Below are positions 19,611 to 28,462 of a DNA stretch of 64,000 nucleotides, piece by piece. The stretch spans positions 48,431 through 112,430 of the forward strand of contig CAIOZA010000006.1 of assembly GCA_903862655.1 (NCBI GenBank), given 5' to 3'. Source of the DNA: an uncultured Ignavibacteria bacterium. GTDB lineage: Bacteria > Bacteroidota > Ignavibacteria > Kapaibacteriales > UBA2268. The notes below the pieces were generated by a model. It was not told the DNA's origin. It saw only the letters and a list, made by a program, of their open reading frames with translations, and ran no database searches. The translations under genes and the position numbers were made by a program. Numbering within the stretch: the stretch's first letter is position 1; every line of letters begins with the position of its first letter.

Positions 19611-21095
19611 ATGATTCTTAAAGATTTATTAGAAAAAGTTGAAATCAGTCAATTAATCGGTTCTGATTCGATCGAAATTAGCGGTATCGCTTACGATTCC
19701 AGAAAGATTGAAAGCGGATACTTGTTTGCTGCTCTCAGAGGTTCACAGGCTGACGGACATAATTTTATAGGTTTAGCGATTGAGAATGGTGCTAAGGCTA
19801 TACTGTGCGAGCAGGTTCCCGATGGGTACTTTGAAAATATAACCTGGATTGTAGTGAATGATTCCAGAAAAATACTGGCAAAGATTTCTCACAATTTCTT
19901 CGGCAATCCAACTTCGAAACTCAGAATGATTGGAATCACCGGAACAAACGGTAAAACAACTACAACTTACCTGATGAAATCCATTTTTGAGGAAGCTGGT
20001 GATAAGTGCGGTCTAATCGGAACAACCGGTATCATCATTGGAGATGAATTCCTTCCCGCTACTCACACAACACCCGAATCGCTAGAATTGTGTGCCTACA
20101 TCGATATAATGCTTAAGAAGGGCGTTAAAACGGTTCTTATGGAGGTGTCATCGCATGCATTGGATCAGCACAGAGTTGATTACATTGACTTCGACACTGT
20201 ACTCTTCACTAATCTCACCCCCGATCACCTGGATTATCACAAGGATATGGTCGAATATGCCACAGCGAAGAAAAAACTTTTCGATATGTTAAAACCCGAG
20301 GCTAAAGGTCTGTTATTCAATTTGAGTGAATTTACTGACTATTTTGTGCAGGATACTAAAGCAAAGACATATCTTCTGGGCAGATTTGACAATCCCGATT
20401 TTCTTATTGGCAATGAAAACATTGGCTTGGGCAAGACTGAGTTTAGAATGTCTCTTCCATTAGAGCTTGGAATGCCAACGATAAACATAAAAACAAAACT
20501 CTCCGGACGTTTCAATATCGATAATGCTGCTTTGGCTGCCGGTGCGGCAATTCTGAATGGAGTCGACATCAAAATTATTATTAAGGCATTATCAACTGCA
20601 GCCGGAGCTCCTGGCAGAATGCAGACCGTTAATCTTTCCAATGGAGCTTTGGCTTTAGTAGATTATGCTCATACTCCTGATGCTCTCGAGAAAGCACTCG
20701 TTGCCTGCCGTGAGGTGCTTCAGAATGCAGGATCAGATGGAAGGCTAATCACTGTATTTGGATGCGGGGGAGACCGTGACCGGACGAAAAGACCTGTTAT
20801 GGGTAATATTGCTTCTAACAAGGCTGATCTTGCAATAATAACAAGTGATAATCCAAGAACTGAAGATCCAAATGATATAATTCAGGAAGTATATGCCGGA
20901 ATTGATGATGCCAACAGAGCTAATGTTATGATTATTCCTGATCGCGCAGAAGCTATTGATTATGCTGTAGAGATATCAAAAATGAACGATTTGATTCTTG
21001 TTGCAGGCAAAGGGCATGAAAATTACCAGATAATCGGGAAAGAAAAATATCATTTTGATGACACGGAACAATTGATGCGATTTAGTAAAGTTTAA
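19611..21095 (+). CDS. murE: UDP-N-acetylmuramoyl-tripeptide synthetase (meso-DAP type)
   Basis: GITGTNGKTTTTYLMKSIFEEAG; TTPESLELCAYID; VDYAHTPDALEKAL; meso-DAP-specificity motif DNPR (TSDNPRTEDP). Confidence 0.95.
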   Translation: MILKDLLEKVEISQLIGSDSIEISGIAYDSRKIESGYLFAALRGSQADGHNFIGLAIENGAKAILCEQVPDGYFENITWIVVNDSRKILAKISHNFFGNPTSKLRMIGITGTNGKTTTTYLMKSIFEEAGDKCGLIGTTGIIIGDEFLPATHTTPESLELCAYIDIMLKKGVKTVLMEVSSHALDQHRVDYIDFDTVLFTNLTPDHLDYHKDMVEYATAKKKLFDMLKPEAKGLLFNLSEFTDYFVQDTKAKTYLLGRFDNPDFLIGNENIGLGKTEFRMSLPLELGMPTINIKTKLSGRFNIDNAALAAGAAILNGVDIKIIIKALSTAAGAPGRMQTVNLSNGALALVDYAHTPDALEKALVACREVLQNAGSDGRLITVFGCGGDRDRTKRPVMGNIASNKADLAIITSDNPRTEDPNDIIQEVYAGIDDANRANVMIIPDRAEAIDYAVEISKMNDLILVAGKGHENYQIIGKEKYHFDDTEQLMRFSKV

Positions 21096-21185
21096 ACCTG
21101 CATAATTCATTAGCACCTCCTTAATATTTTGTGAATCAATGAACCAGCTCTACTTGTTCCAAGAGGGATTAAGGGGGTTTCCGCA

Positions 21186-21275
21186 TTATATTTTCACAAA
21201 CTTCCCGACTCTTTCCCCAATCCTCACAAAATACATCCCCGGAACCAAGCCGGAAACATCGATTTTACACATTTC
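21186..21275 (-). pseudogene. Orphan T9SS type A sorting-domain C-terminal remnant (no surviving upstream ORF)
   Basis: Minus-strand reading EMCKIDVSGLVPGMYFVRIGERVGKFVKI*; in-frame TGA two codons upstream. Confidence 0.65.
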
Positions 21276-21346
21276 TCGTCAGCAAGCAGGGTGAAATACA
21301 CTTGCATTAATTGAATCGGATTTTTGATTTTTGAATCGAAGAATAA

Positions 21347-21365
21347 CCGCAGGTGAAACCTGTGG
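21347..21365. repeat. Palindromic dispersed repeat (copy 1)
   Basis: CCGCAGGT-GAA-ACCTGTGG following TTTGAATCGAAGAATAA; related copy near 33648-33688. Confidence 0.5.
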
Positions 21366-21477
21366 GGTATGAATATTTGCGTTTCTCAGTATATCTCCTG
21401 TATTCCTCTGTGCATCTCTGTGTAATTTTTAATATCGTTGGAGAACCACTGAGAAATGCAGAATTTTCCTCACCCTG

Positions 21478-21500
21478 CCCTCCCCAACAATTGGGGAGGG
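21478..21500. repeat. REP-like perfect hairpin
   Basis: CCCTCCCCAA-CAA-TTGGGGAGGG. Confidence 0.8.
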
Positions 21501-21517
21501 AATTAATACACCTACCA

Positions 21518-21538
21518 CCCCGCCTTGGAAAGGCGGGG
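21518..21538. repeat. REP-like perfect hairpin
   Basis: CCCCGCCTT-GGA-AAGGCGGGG. Confidence 0.8.
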
Positions 21539-21597
21539 AAAAATACAAATTGCATCAATTGCACGATTTTTTGTATTTCTCTCCCGTAGGGAGAACA

Positions 21598-21685
21598 GGT
21601 CGGTAGAAAATAGTTTATAGTTTGCTTTGTTCCGTCCCGTACGGGACGGCAGATGGTTCTGTTTGGATACATGTTTCTACCGATC
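21598..21685. repeat. Composite inverted repeat: outer arms enclosing an 18-nt perfect palindrome
   Basis: GGTCGGTAGAAA (21598-21609) ... CCGTCCCGTACGGGACGG (21632-21649) ... TTTCTACCGATC (21674-21685). Confidence 0.75.
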
Positions 21686-21922
21686 TGCTGTGTCTGACGG
21701 GATAGAATACATGGATTTCTTACTGTGTTCGAAATGATATGCTGAGTTGATGCGGAAGGACAAAGATACATGGATTCTTCAGTCGCTACGCTCCTTCTGA
21801 ATGACCAATTCTATAGTATTTCACTTCATTATTCAATGTTCGGTGTTCGATATTCGACATTCAGGGAGATTCATCACTGCGTTCGGAATGAAAATATAAT
21901 TGTACCTTTGATACAACACATT

Positions 21923-22735
21923 TTATTTTGATAAAGACTGAATTATAAAATAAATGCTGATTATCAGTAGAAAAATACTGTAAACACGTTTAATCAGCAC
22001 TATTGACAATGAAATAGTAATTTTAGCTCCAATAATGGCACCCAATAGCAATCCTAATGCAACAGTTAATCCTAATGAGATGTTCAAATGTCCGGCGTTG
22101 TTGTAGGCAATAACTCCAGGCAATCCAACCGGCAGCAGCAACGCTCCGAGTGAAGTACCGATAGCGGTTTTTGTATCGAAATGCAGAAATGTAACCAGAA
22201 ATGGAACAATCACAAGCCCGCCGCCAATGCCGAACATTCCAGATAATACTCCGGCTAAAATCCCAATCAATATAGTATATATAAAAACAAGCGTATGCTT
22301 GATTGAGTTTTTCAATTCATTTTCATTAACAGAAGGTAATTCCCTTTTCAAAATATATCGAAACCACAAGTCTTTTGGATTTGAAAATGTCCAAACCACA
22401 TAAAGCAGAAAAAGCGAATATAGTGCCTTTAGCAATTTTGGAGAAAAATAAAGAGCTAACTCCGATCCAAACCAGACACCAATAATAAGACCACCAGCCA
22501 GTATTAACGATATTCTTATCCTTAGAAAACCATTTCTATAATACTGAATGACAGCGAAAATCCCCACAGGCAACAGCAAAGCGAGAAGTGATGTTCCATT
22601 GGCTTGAGTCAGACTATAACCTGCAAAAAACACCAATGCAGGCACAATAACAACGCCTCCACCAATACCAAACATGCCGGCTAATATACCGGCTATAACT
22701 CCAATTGCTAAGTTAATAAAGAATGTATCTTGCAT
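21923..22735 (-). CDS. TSUP family transporter (TauE/SafE sulfite exporter-like)
   Basis: Duplicated motif AGMFGIGGGVVIVPAL / SGMFGIGGGLVIVPFL; polytopic membrane protein. Confidence 0.88.
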   Translation of the reverse strand: MQDTFFINLAIGVIAGILAGMFGIGGGVVIVPALVFFAGYSLTQANGTSLLALLLPVGIFAVIQYYRNGFLRIRISLILAGGLIIGVWFGSELALYFSPKLLKALYSLFLLYVVWTFSNPKDLWFRYILKRELPSVNENELKNSIKHTLVFIYTILIGILAGVLSGMFGIGGGLVIVPFLVTFLHFDTKTAIGTSLGALLLPVGLPGVIAYNNAGHLNISLGLTVALGLLLGAIIGAKITISLSIVLIKRVYSIFLLIISIYFIIQSLSK

Positions 22736-22923
22736 AGAATGAGAAAAAAATGGCTGCTTTTTTAGAAATAATTCAATTTAATATTTATGCGACACCAAAA
22801 ATTAAAGAATGTCTCACACAATAACAAAAATAGTGATAAAAATATTTAATCAGGTGTAACTTTTAGCTTAAAAAGGCTATATTTGTAATAGTATCTGCTC
22901 TTAAAATCAAATAGGAGTTTGAA

Positions 22924-23844
22924 ATGAATTACAGATTATTAGTTTTATCGATTGTTATCTTCATTAGTACTTACTCTCTTTATTCATCTGAACCTCTAGT
23001 CAGATTCTATCTTCAGGATGGAAGTATTAAATCTTACAATTTAAGCGAAATTGACAGCTTGAATATGATTGACAAAAAGAACAACTACGTTATGCGAATT
23101 CATTATCAGGACACACTTATAGCTTACTATCCAATTGAAATCATCGGAAGTATCAAATTTGAAAAAGACAGCGCAAAACATGACATTCTCAATGTATATA
23201 TCTTTTCATACCCCAAAAGCTATATATTAAGTTCTATCGATAGTGTCATTTTTTATATCGATCCATATCAGCCACTTACAATCGGCTCTCAGGTCTGGAT
23301 GCTGAAGAATCTCAATGTTGATCATTATCGCAATGAGGATTCTATACCTGAAGTAAGAGATTCAGTTACTTGGGCGAATCTTACTGCAGGAGCATGGTGC
23401 TATTATAAGAATGATTCTTCCAATGGCGCTATCTATGGCAAGCTATACAACTGGTATGCAGTTAATGATCCTCGTGGCTTAGCGCCTGTGGGCTGGCGTG
23501 TCCCTAGTGATAATCAATGGACTGAATTAGATAATCATCTTGGTGGTTCTATTTTATCTGGTGGCAAGCTTAAATCCATAGGTACAAAGGAATCTAGTAA
23601 TGGTTTATGGTATAGTCCTAACACAGGTGCAACTAATGAAAGTGGATTTTCTGCTCTCCCTGGCGGTTACCGCGACAACATTGGTTCATTCGGTGCTTTG
23701 GGTATCGGTGGTGGCTTGTGGACTTCTTCTGAGGTGGATTCTAGACAATCCTGGTACAGAGGATTGCACTATAATTATGCCTACTTAGGTAAGTTCGATA
23801 CCATAAAGGAAAATGGTTTTTCAGTCCGTTGTGTCAAAGACTGA
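22924..23844 (+). CDS. Secreted protein with FISUMP (Fibrobacter succinogenes major paralogous) domain
   Basis: GSQVWMLKNLNVDHYRNED...YGKLYNWYAVNDPRGLAPVGWRVPSDNQWTEL...NGFSVRCVKD. Confidence 0.85.
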   Translation: MNYRLLVLSIVIFISTYSLYSSEPLVRFYLQDGSIKSYNLSEIDSLNMIDKKNNYVMRIHYQDTLIAYYPIEIIGSIKFEKDSAKHDILNVYIFSYPKSYILSSIDSVIFYIDPYQPLTIGSQVWMLKNLNVDHYRNEDSIPEVRDSVTWANLTAGAWCYYKNDSSNGAIYGKLYNWYAVNDPRGLAPVGWRVPSDNQWTELDNHLGGSILSGGKLKSIGTKESSNGLWYSPNTGATNESGFSALPGGYRDNIGSFGALGIGGGLWTSSEVDSRQSWYRGLHYNYAYLGKFDTIKENGFSVRCVKD

Positions 23845-23923
23845 CTCAGTAGTAAATAGAAGAAAAAAAATAGGTTCATGCTTAAATCGTTTTTATTATT
23901 ATGGTTTAATTTTGGGACAAACA

Positions 23924-24130
23924 ATGAATACATTTAGTGATATAGTAGAAGAAGCTGATAAACTAACTCTTGAAGAACAAGAAACCTTTATTGAAATTCT
24001 TCAAAAAAGAGTTTCTGAAACTAAAAGAAATAAATTAATAAAGAAAGCTTTAGAATCTAGTGAAGAATTTGGCAAAGGTCATAAGCTTACGTCAAGTATT
24101 GACGATATAATGAAAGAAATTGCATCTTGA
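23924..24130 (+). CDS. Putative antitoxin of type II TA pair (68 aa; internal ATG of the listed 23813 ORF)
   Basis: MNTFSDIVEEADKLTLEEQETFIEILQKRV...; immediately upstream of and overlapping a RelE-like ORF (TTGA junction). Confidence 0.7.
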   Translation: MNTFSDIVEEADKLTLEEQETFIEILQKRVSETKRNKLIKKALESSEEFGKGHKLTSSIDDIMKEIAS

Positions 24131-24426
24131 AATATCAGCTTGTTAAAACTTCTAATTTCATTCGATCTGCAAAAAAGTATGCTCGAAATAATTCTGATTT
24201 TCTAATAGCATTAAATGAATCATTAACCCTTCTAACTAAAGATCCTTCTACTTCGAAATTAAAAACTCATAAGCTAAAAGGTGAATTGAAAGAATTTTGG
24301 TCATGTAGTGTTGATTATAATATAAGGATTCTTTTTCAATTTGTTAAAGCTATTGATAGTGTATCCGGTCAACCTGTCGAAGCCATATTATTAGTTGACA
24401 TAGGTTCTCATGATGAAGTTTACTAG
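24127..24426 (+). CDS. RelE/YafQ-family mRNA interferase-like toxin, TTG start
   Basis: VKTSNFIRSAKKYARNN...HKLKGELKEFWSCSVDYNIRILFQF...ILLVDIGSHDEVY. Confidence 0.85.
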   Translation: MKYQLVKTSNFIRSAKKYARNNSDFLIALNESLTLLTKDPSTSKLKTHKLKGELKEFWSCSVDYNIRILFQFVKAIDSVSGQPVEAILLVDIGSHDEVY

Positions 24427-24471
24427 ATAACACTTATTTTTATTATCATTGACCCTTACTTATAATTAAAA

Positions 24472-24502
24472 AATGCCGCTCAGAGCAATCCGAACGGCAT
24501 TA
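24472..24502. terminator. Bidirectional terminator hairpin between convergent TA and dnaJ genes
   Basis: AATGCCG...CGGCATT with A/T tracts on both sides. Confidence 0.6.
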
Positions 24503-24522
24503 AATTTTTAGATTTCAATTCT

Positions 24523-25728
24523 TTAAAAGAAAACATCTTTCACTTTATCAAAAAAGTCCTTGTCTTTGCCCTCGTTAACTTCCTTCTGATGGTCAGGTTG
24601 CTTGGGATTAATATTGGGACTATCTGCCAATTCTTTGAGTGTGGCTTTCTCTTTCGATGTAAGAGAAGTCGGCACGTGAACATTCACCTGAACTATCTGA
24701 GTTCCTTTGCCATAGGAGTTAAGATGCGGGATTCCTTTGTCGTTCAGTTTAATTAAAGTTCCCGGCTGTGTGCCTGCTTCAATTTTAATTGTTTCGGAGC
24801 CATATAGAGTAGGAACCTGAATCTTAATACCTAATGCTGCATCAGGATAACTAATATTCAAAGCATAATATACATCGTCGTTGTGTCTTTCGAAGTATGG
24901 ATGCGGCTTCTCTTCGATAACAACAATAAGGTCTCCATATTCTCCACCTCTTCTGCCAGCATTACCCTTGTTCCTTAATGGGATGTAATTGCCGCCTTCA
25001 ACGCCCGGTGGAACATTTACCTTAATAGTGTCGTCTGCCTGAGTTCTGCCCTCACCACGGCAAGTTACGCATGGTTCACTGATGATCTGACCGGATCCAC
25101 CGCAGTTTGCACAAACGGAAATGTTTATAAACTGACCGAACATCGAACGAGATACTTGCCTGAGTTCACCTGCACCATCGCAAGCTGTACATTTTTTATA
25201 GCCTGATTTCTTGTTGGCACCAGTTGAAGAGCAAGTCTCACAGCCCACCCAACGCTTTATTTTGATTGTTTTTTCTACGGTAGTAGCAATTTCTTCAAGA
25301 GTGAGTTGCAGTCTTATCTTCAGATCTGAACCACGTTCAGCCATGGATCTTCTTGAGCCTGATGAATTTCTTCCGCCGCCACCGCCGCCGAAGAAACTAT
25401 CGAAAATAGTGTTTCCACCACCACCGCCACCACCGCTAAAAATATCATTGAAGGCCGAGAAAATATCTTCAAAACCCGAATAGGCATGATAATCTTGTCC
25501 GGCACGCATTCCCTGATGTCCGAACTGGTCGTAACGTCTTCTTTTAGTTTCATCGTTGAGAACTTCATAAGCCTCAGCAGCTTCTTTGAACATCTCTTCG
25601 GATTCTTTATTATCAGGATTTTTGTCCGGATGATATTGCAGTGCTAGCTTTCTGTAAGCTGATTTTAATTCATCTACTGAAGCATTCTTGCTCACACCCA
25701 AAATCTCATAATAATCCCTTTTCGGCAT
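24523..25728 (-). CDS. dnaJ: Chaperone protein DnaJ
   Basis: [14 protein letters not shown]...HPDKNP; G/F-rich region; four CxxC zinc-binding repeats. Confidence 0.96.
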   Translation of the reverse strand: MPKRDYYEILGVSKNASVDELKSAYRKLALQYHPDKNPDNKESEEMFKEAAEAYEVLNDETKRRRYDQFGHQGMRAGQDYHAYSGFEDIFSAFNDIFSGGGGGGGNTIFDSFFGGGGGGRNSSGSRRSMAERGSDLKIRLQLTLEEIATTVEKTIKIKRWVGCETCSSTGANKKSGYKKCTACDGAGELRQVSRSMFGQFINISVCANCGGSGQIISEPCVTCRGEGRTQADDTIKVNVPPGVEGGNYIPLRNKGNAGRRGGEYGDLIVVIEEKPHPYFERHNDDVYYALNISYPDAALGIKIQVPTLYGSETIKIEAGTQPGTLIKLNDKGIPHLNSYGKGTQIVQVNVHVPTSLTSKEKATLKELADSPNINPKQPDHQKEVNEGKDKDFFDKVKDVFF

Positions 25729-25740
25729 ATTTTCTCCTGA

Positions 25741-26454
25741 TTAGTTCGGTTCACCCGATGATGTAACTACCTTAGTGTGACGAATAACTTTTTCTCTTAG
25801 AGTATAACCTTTCACAACTTCCTGCACAACATGACCTTCCTTAATTTCGGAAGGCATGCTCAGAAGAGCTTCATGGAAATGAACATCGAAAGGATGGCCA
25901 ACAACATTGTCGATTGGCTTAACTCCTTCATCTTCCAAAAGCTTCAGGGCTTTCTGATGAATCATTTCAATACCGGTCAGAATGGATGTTGCGTCATGTG
26001 ATTGACGGGCTGAGTCGACAGCATTTGTTAAATCGTCAATAATAGAAAGGAATTTCAATAAAAGTTTTTCGTTAGCATATTCGATAATATCATACTTTTC
26101 TTTTTGAGTTCTTTTTATCACATTCTCCAGCTCGGCAGTTTTTCGAATTGCCTGATCCTTCGCTTCATCGCGTTCTTTTTCGAGAGAGTCAATTTTGTCA
26201 TTCAAAGATTGAATTTCTTCAGCAATTTCATGCTGGAGAGTCATTTCGTCTGTGTTGGTCTGTTGTTCATCTTTCGGTGTCATTTCTTCACCTCCTTCGA
26301 GTAATTCTTCTAAATTTTGAATAGCTTCATCATCCAAACCTGTAATAGGAATCGACCTGCTCCCTTCATTGCGCATATAAGCATTATAGATATCTTTCAC
26401 TCTATTGCTGACTGGTCTAAGTGGCTTTTGCTTGTTTCCGGATTTGTCTTCCAT
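25741..26454 (-). CDS. grpE: Nucleotide exchange factor GrpE
   Basis: GIEMIHQKALKLLEDEGVKPI...FDVHFHEALLSMPSEIKEGHVVQEVVKGYTLREKVIRHTKVVTS; upstream of dnaJ. Confidence 0.95.
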   Translation of the reverse strand: MEDKSGNKQKPLRPVSNRVKDIYNAYMRNEGSRSIPITGLDDEAIQNLEELLEGGEEMTPKDEQQTNTDEMTLQHEIAEEIQSLNDKIDSLEKERDEAKDQAIRKTAELENVIKRTQKEKYDIIEYANEKLLLKFLSIIDDLTNAVDSARQSHDATSILTGIEMIHQKALKLLEDEGVKPIDNVVGHPFDVHFHEALLSMPSEIKEGHVVQEVVKGYTLREKVIRHTKVVTSSGEPN

Positions 26455-26666
26455 TGTTAAGCTAACTCCTGTTTCAGTTTGTATTAAATAATAAAATCCA
26501 GTTTTTTTCGATCTAAGTTAAACATAGACGAAAAAAAAAACTTTTCTTGTAGTCACTCTAAAATTGAGAATGAAGAAAGAAAAGTATTATGTTAGATTAG
26601 AATAAATCGATTTGATAAAAGGGGACTGGTAATGAACTTTTCCACAATCAATTTATTGAAAATTGA

Positions 26667-26846
26667 TTAATCAAGTTTCTTAATTGAATTCCACCAATCT
26701 TTAAGGCTACTTTCTTCAACTGACTTTTTGAAATATTCTAACAATTGATAGTTATTCATTTCTTTTGTTTCATTATAGATAAGCTCTTCTATTAGATATT
26801 TATTGTTTAAGCTACTAAATGAGCGATCATCATTCTTCATGTTCAT
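26667..26846 (-). CDS. Small ORF (59 aa) overlapping the 3' end of the PIN-domain gene; candidate partner (not in ORF track)
   Basis: MNMKNDDRSFSSLNNKYLIEELIYNETKEMNNYQLLEYFKKSVEESSLKDWWNSIKKLD*; 17-nt overlap with upstream gene. Confidence 0.6.
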   Translation of the reverse strand: MNMKNDDRSFSSLNNKYLIEELIYNETKEMNNYQLLEYFKKSVEESSLKDWWNSIKKLD

Positions 26847-27297
26847 AATTTAACTCCATTGGTGTAATTATATTAATTAAACCATATCCATTAATAGAAT
26901 TAACGTAATTATACTGTTTTATTTTATCTAATCTTACAATATGCTTAAAGTTCCATGACACAATAGCATCAGCTTTTGAAACTGTTGCTGCAGCTACATG
27001 TATGGAATCGTCTTTATATTTTTCACTTACAATTTTTTCCATTAAATATTTATCTGCTAGTTCAAGTATTTCATTATTTAATTCTACTAATTCGATATTT
27101 GAAGAAGGTAAAGATTGCAATAATTCAATTAACTTTTCTGGTCCTTTTGTTAATTCTCTTATGATAACTTCCGAAATTAATAGAATTACATTTCCACTTA
27201 TTATCTCATTAATAAAAAAATTTGAATATCGGTCAAACTCTTTATCGAAACAACCACCAATTACTGAAGTATCGCAATATATTCTTAATTTATTCAT
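26830..27297 (-). CDS. PIN-domain protein (VapC-like putative toxin)
   Basis: RIYCDTSVIGGCFD; conserved acidic residues (E in EVIIRELTKGP, D in DDSIHVAAATVSKADAIVSWNFKHIV). Confidence 0.8.
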   Translation of the reverse strand: MNKLRIYCDTSVIGGCFDKEFDRYSNFFINEIISGNVILLISEVIIRELTKGPEKLIELLQSLPSSNIELVELNNEILELADKYLMEKIVSEKYKDDSIHVAAATVSKADAIVSWNFKHIVRLDKIKQYNYVNSINGYGLINIITPMELNYEHEE

Positions 27298-27354
27298 TTC
27301 AAAGTCCTCTCATGTGAGATAAAAACCTGTAAATTATCACTATCACTTAAAAGA

Positions 27355-28458
27355 CTATTTTGCATTTAGTGTAAACCTGTCTATCTCTTTACCCTCGATG
27401 TTGTAAACGTAAAAGTTAAGTTCCGATCCATCAATTTCGAAATATCCGTAGTGATGTTCTTTTGCTGACTTTACTGTATATTTCTTAAGCTCTGGAGTGT
27501 ACAATGGTGCTCCTCCGCCTGCCAAAGTAAGATGAGTTATACCATTTACTTCATTCCTCTGGTAAAAGTGTGAATGTCCGTTTAGAACAAGATTGACTTT
27601 GTACTTCTCAAACAAATCCTCAGATACTTTCACCATAGGCTTAAACTCATTGTGCCCACCTCCAACATAAGCTGATTTATGAAAAGCAACAATCTTCCAT
27701 TTTTTTGTAGTATTCTTCAGTTCCTTTTCAAGAAAAACATATTGAGGGCTTCCCTTTTTGCACGATGTCTCTGTGCTAAGTATTATATAAATGGCATCCC
27801 CTATCTCGAATGAATAATAATCCTGTCTTCCGGAGGCTGATAATGGTGCCTGTGTGAATGCTTTTGTGTTTTTTGAGAATCTCTCATGATTGCCGACTGC
27901 ATTAAAAAAACAATACGATGATGCTAAGTTCAATAGCTCAGGAACAAAAAACTCATCCTTAAAAGATTTATATTTAGAATCAAAGCATATATCACCAGTC
28001 ATGATGACTATGTCGGGCTTAGTAGCCCTAACCTGTGCACTGATTTCAGAGAATACTTTAGGTTGTGACCGTCCGTCACCCATCACTGCAACCTTCAATA
28101 ATCCAACAACAGGAGGAGTTTTGAATGTCTTTATGTAATTATCAACGCCATCTTGGATCACTTTGTAGTAGTATTTTGTATCGGGCTTAAGTCCATCCAG
28201 TTGAATCCTATGAACATAAGTTTCAGGAACTGCATCGGTCGATTCGTTATAGCTGGTTGAACGATTCATTTCCATGTTCTCATTTTCGCCATAGAGTACT
28301 CTCACTTGAGTCTGATTGCTACATTCTGCCATAATCATCACACTAGTCGTAGTAATTGCCTGCAGGTAAGGGAGCATCAGAACATCAGCGAACAAACAGT
28401 TGTTTGCAATCATCAATGCACAAATAAGTAAAATCCGTTTGATTAATTTTTGTTTCAT
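27355..28458 (-). CDS. Purple acid phosphatase-like metallophosphoesterase, secreted
   Basis: Signal peptide; Fn3-like N-domain; VMGDGRSQP, MTGDICFD, VGNHERF, FHKSAY, NGHSHFYQR. Confidence 0.88.
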   Translation of the reverse strand: MKQKLIKRILLICALMIANNCLFADVLMLPYLQAITTTSVMIMAECSNQTQVRVLYGENENMEMNRSTSYNESTDAVPETYVHRIQLDGLKPDTKYYYKVIQDGVDNYIKTFKTPPVVGLLKVAVMGDGRSQPKVFSEISAQVRATKPDIVIMTGDICFDSKYKSFKDEFFVPELLNLASSYCFFNAVGNHERFSKNTKAFTQAPLSASGRQDYYSFEIGDAIYIILSTETSCKKGSPQYVFLEKELKNTTKKWKIVAFHKSAYVGGGHNEFKPMVKVSEDLFEKYKVNLVLNGHSHFYQRNEVNGITHLTLAGGGAPLYTPELKKYTVKSAKEHHYGYFEIDGSELNFYVYNIEGKEIDRFTLNAK

Positions 28459-28462
28459 CTCA

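Noticed and set aside
21307-21771. 154-aa minus-strand ORF and overlapping 78-aa plus ORF (21353-21589)
   Set aside because: Lie entirely across palindromic/dispersed repeats; composition reflects hairpin arms, not protein-like sequence.
25211-25568. ORFs opposite to and in an alternative frame of the dnaJ G/F-rich region
   Set aside because: Proline/Val-rich shadow ORFs created by GGN-repeat codons of dnaJ.
26455-26560. Possible CIRCE/HrcA operator upstream of grpE-dnaJ
   Set aside because: No TTAGCACTC-N9-GAGTGCTAA-like inverted repeat visible.
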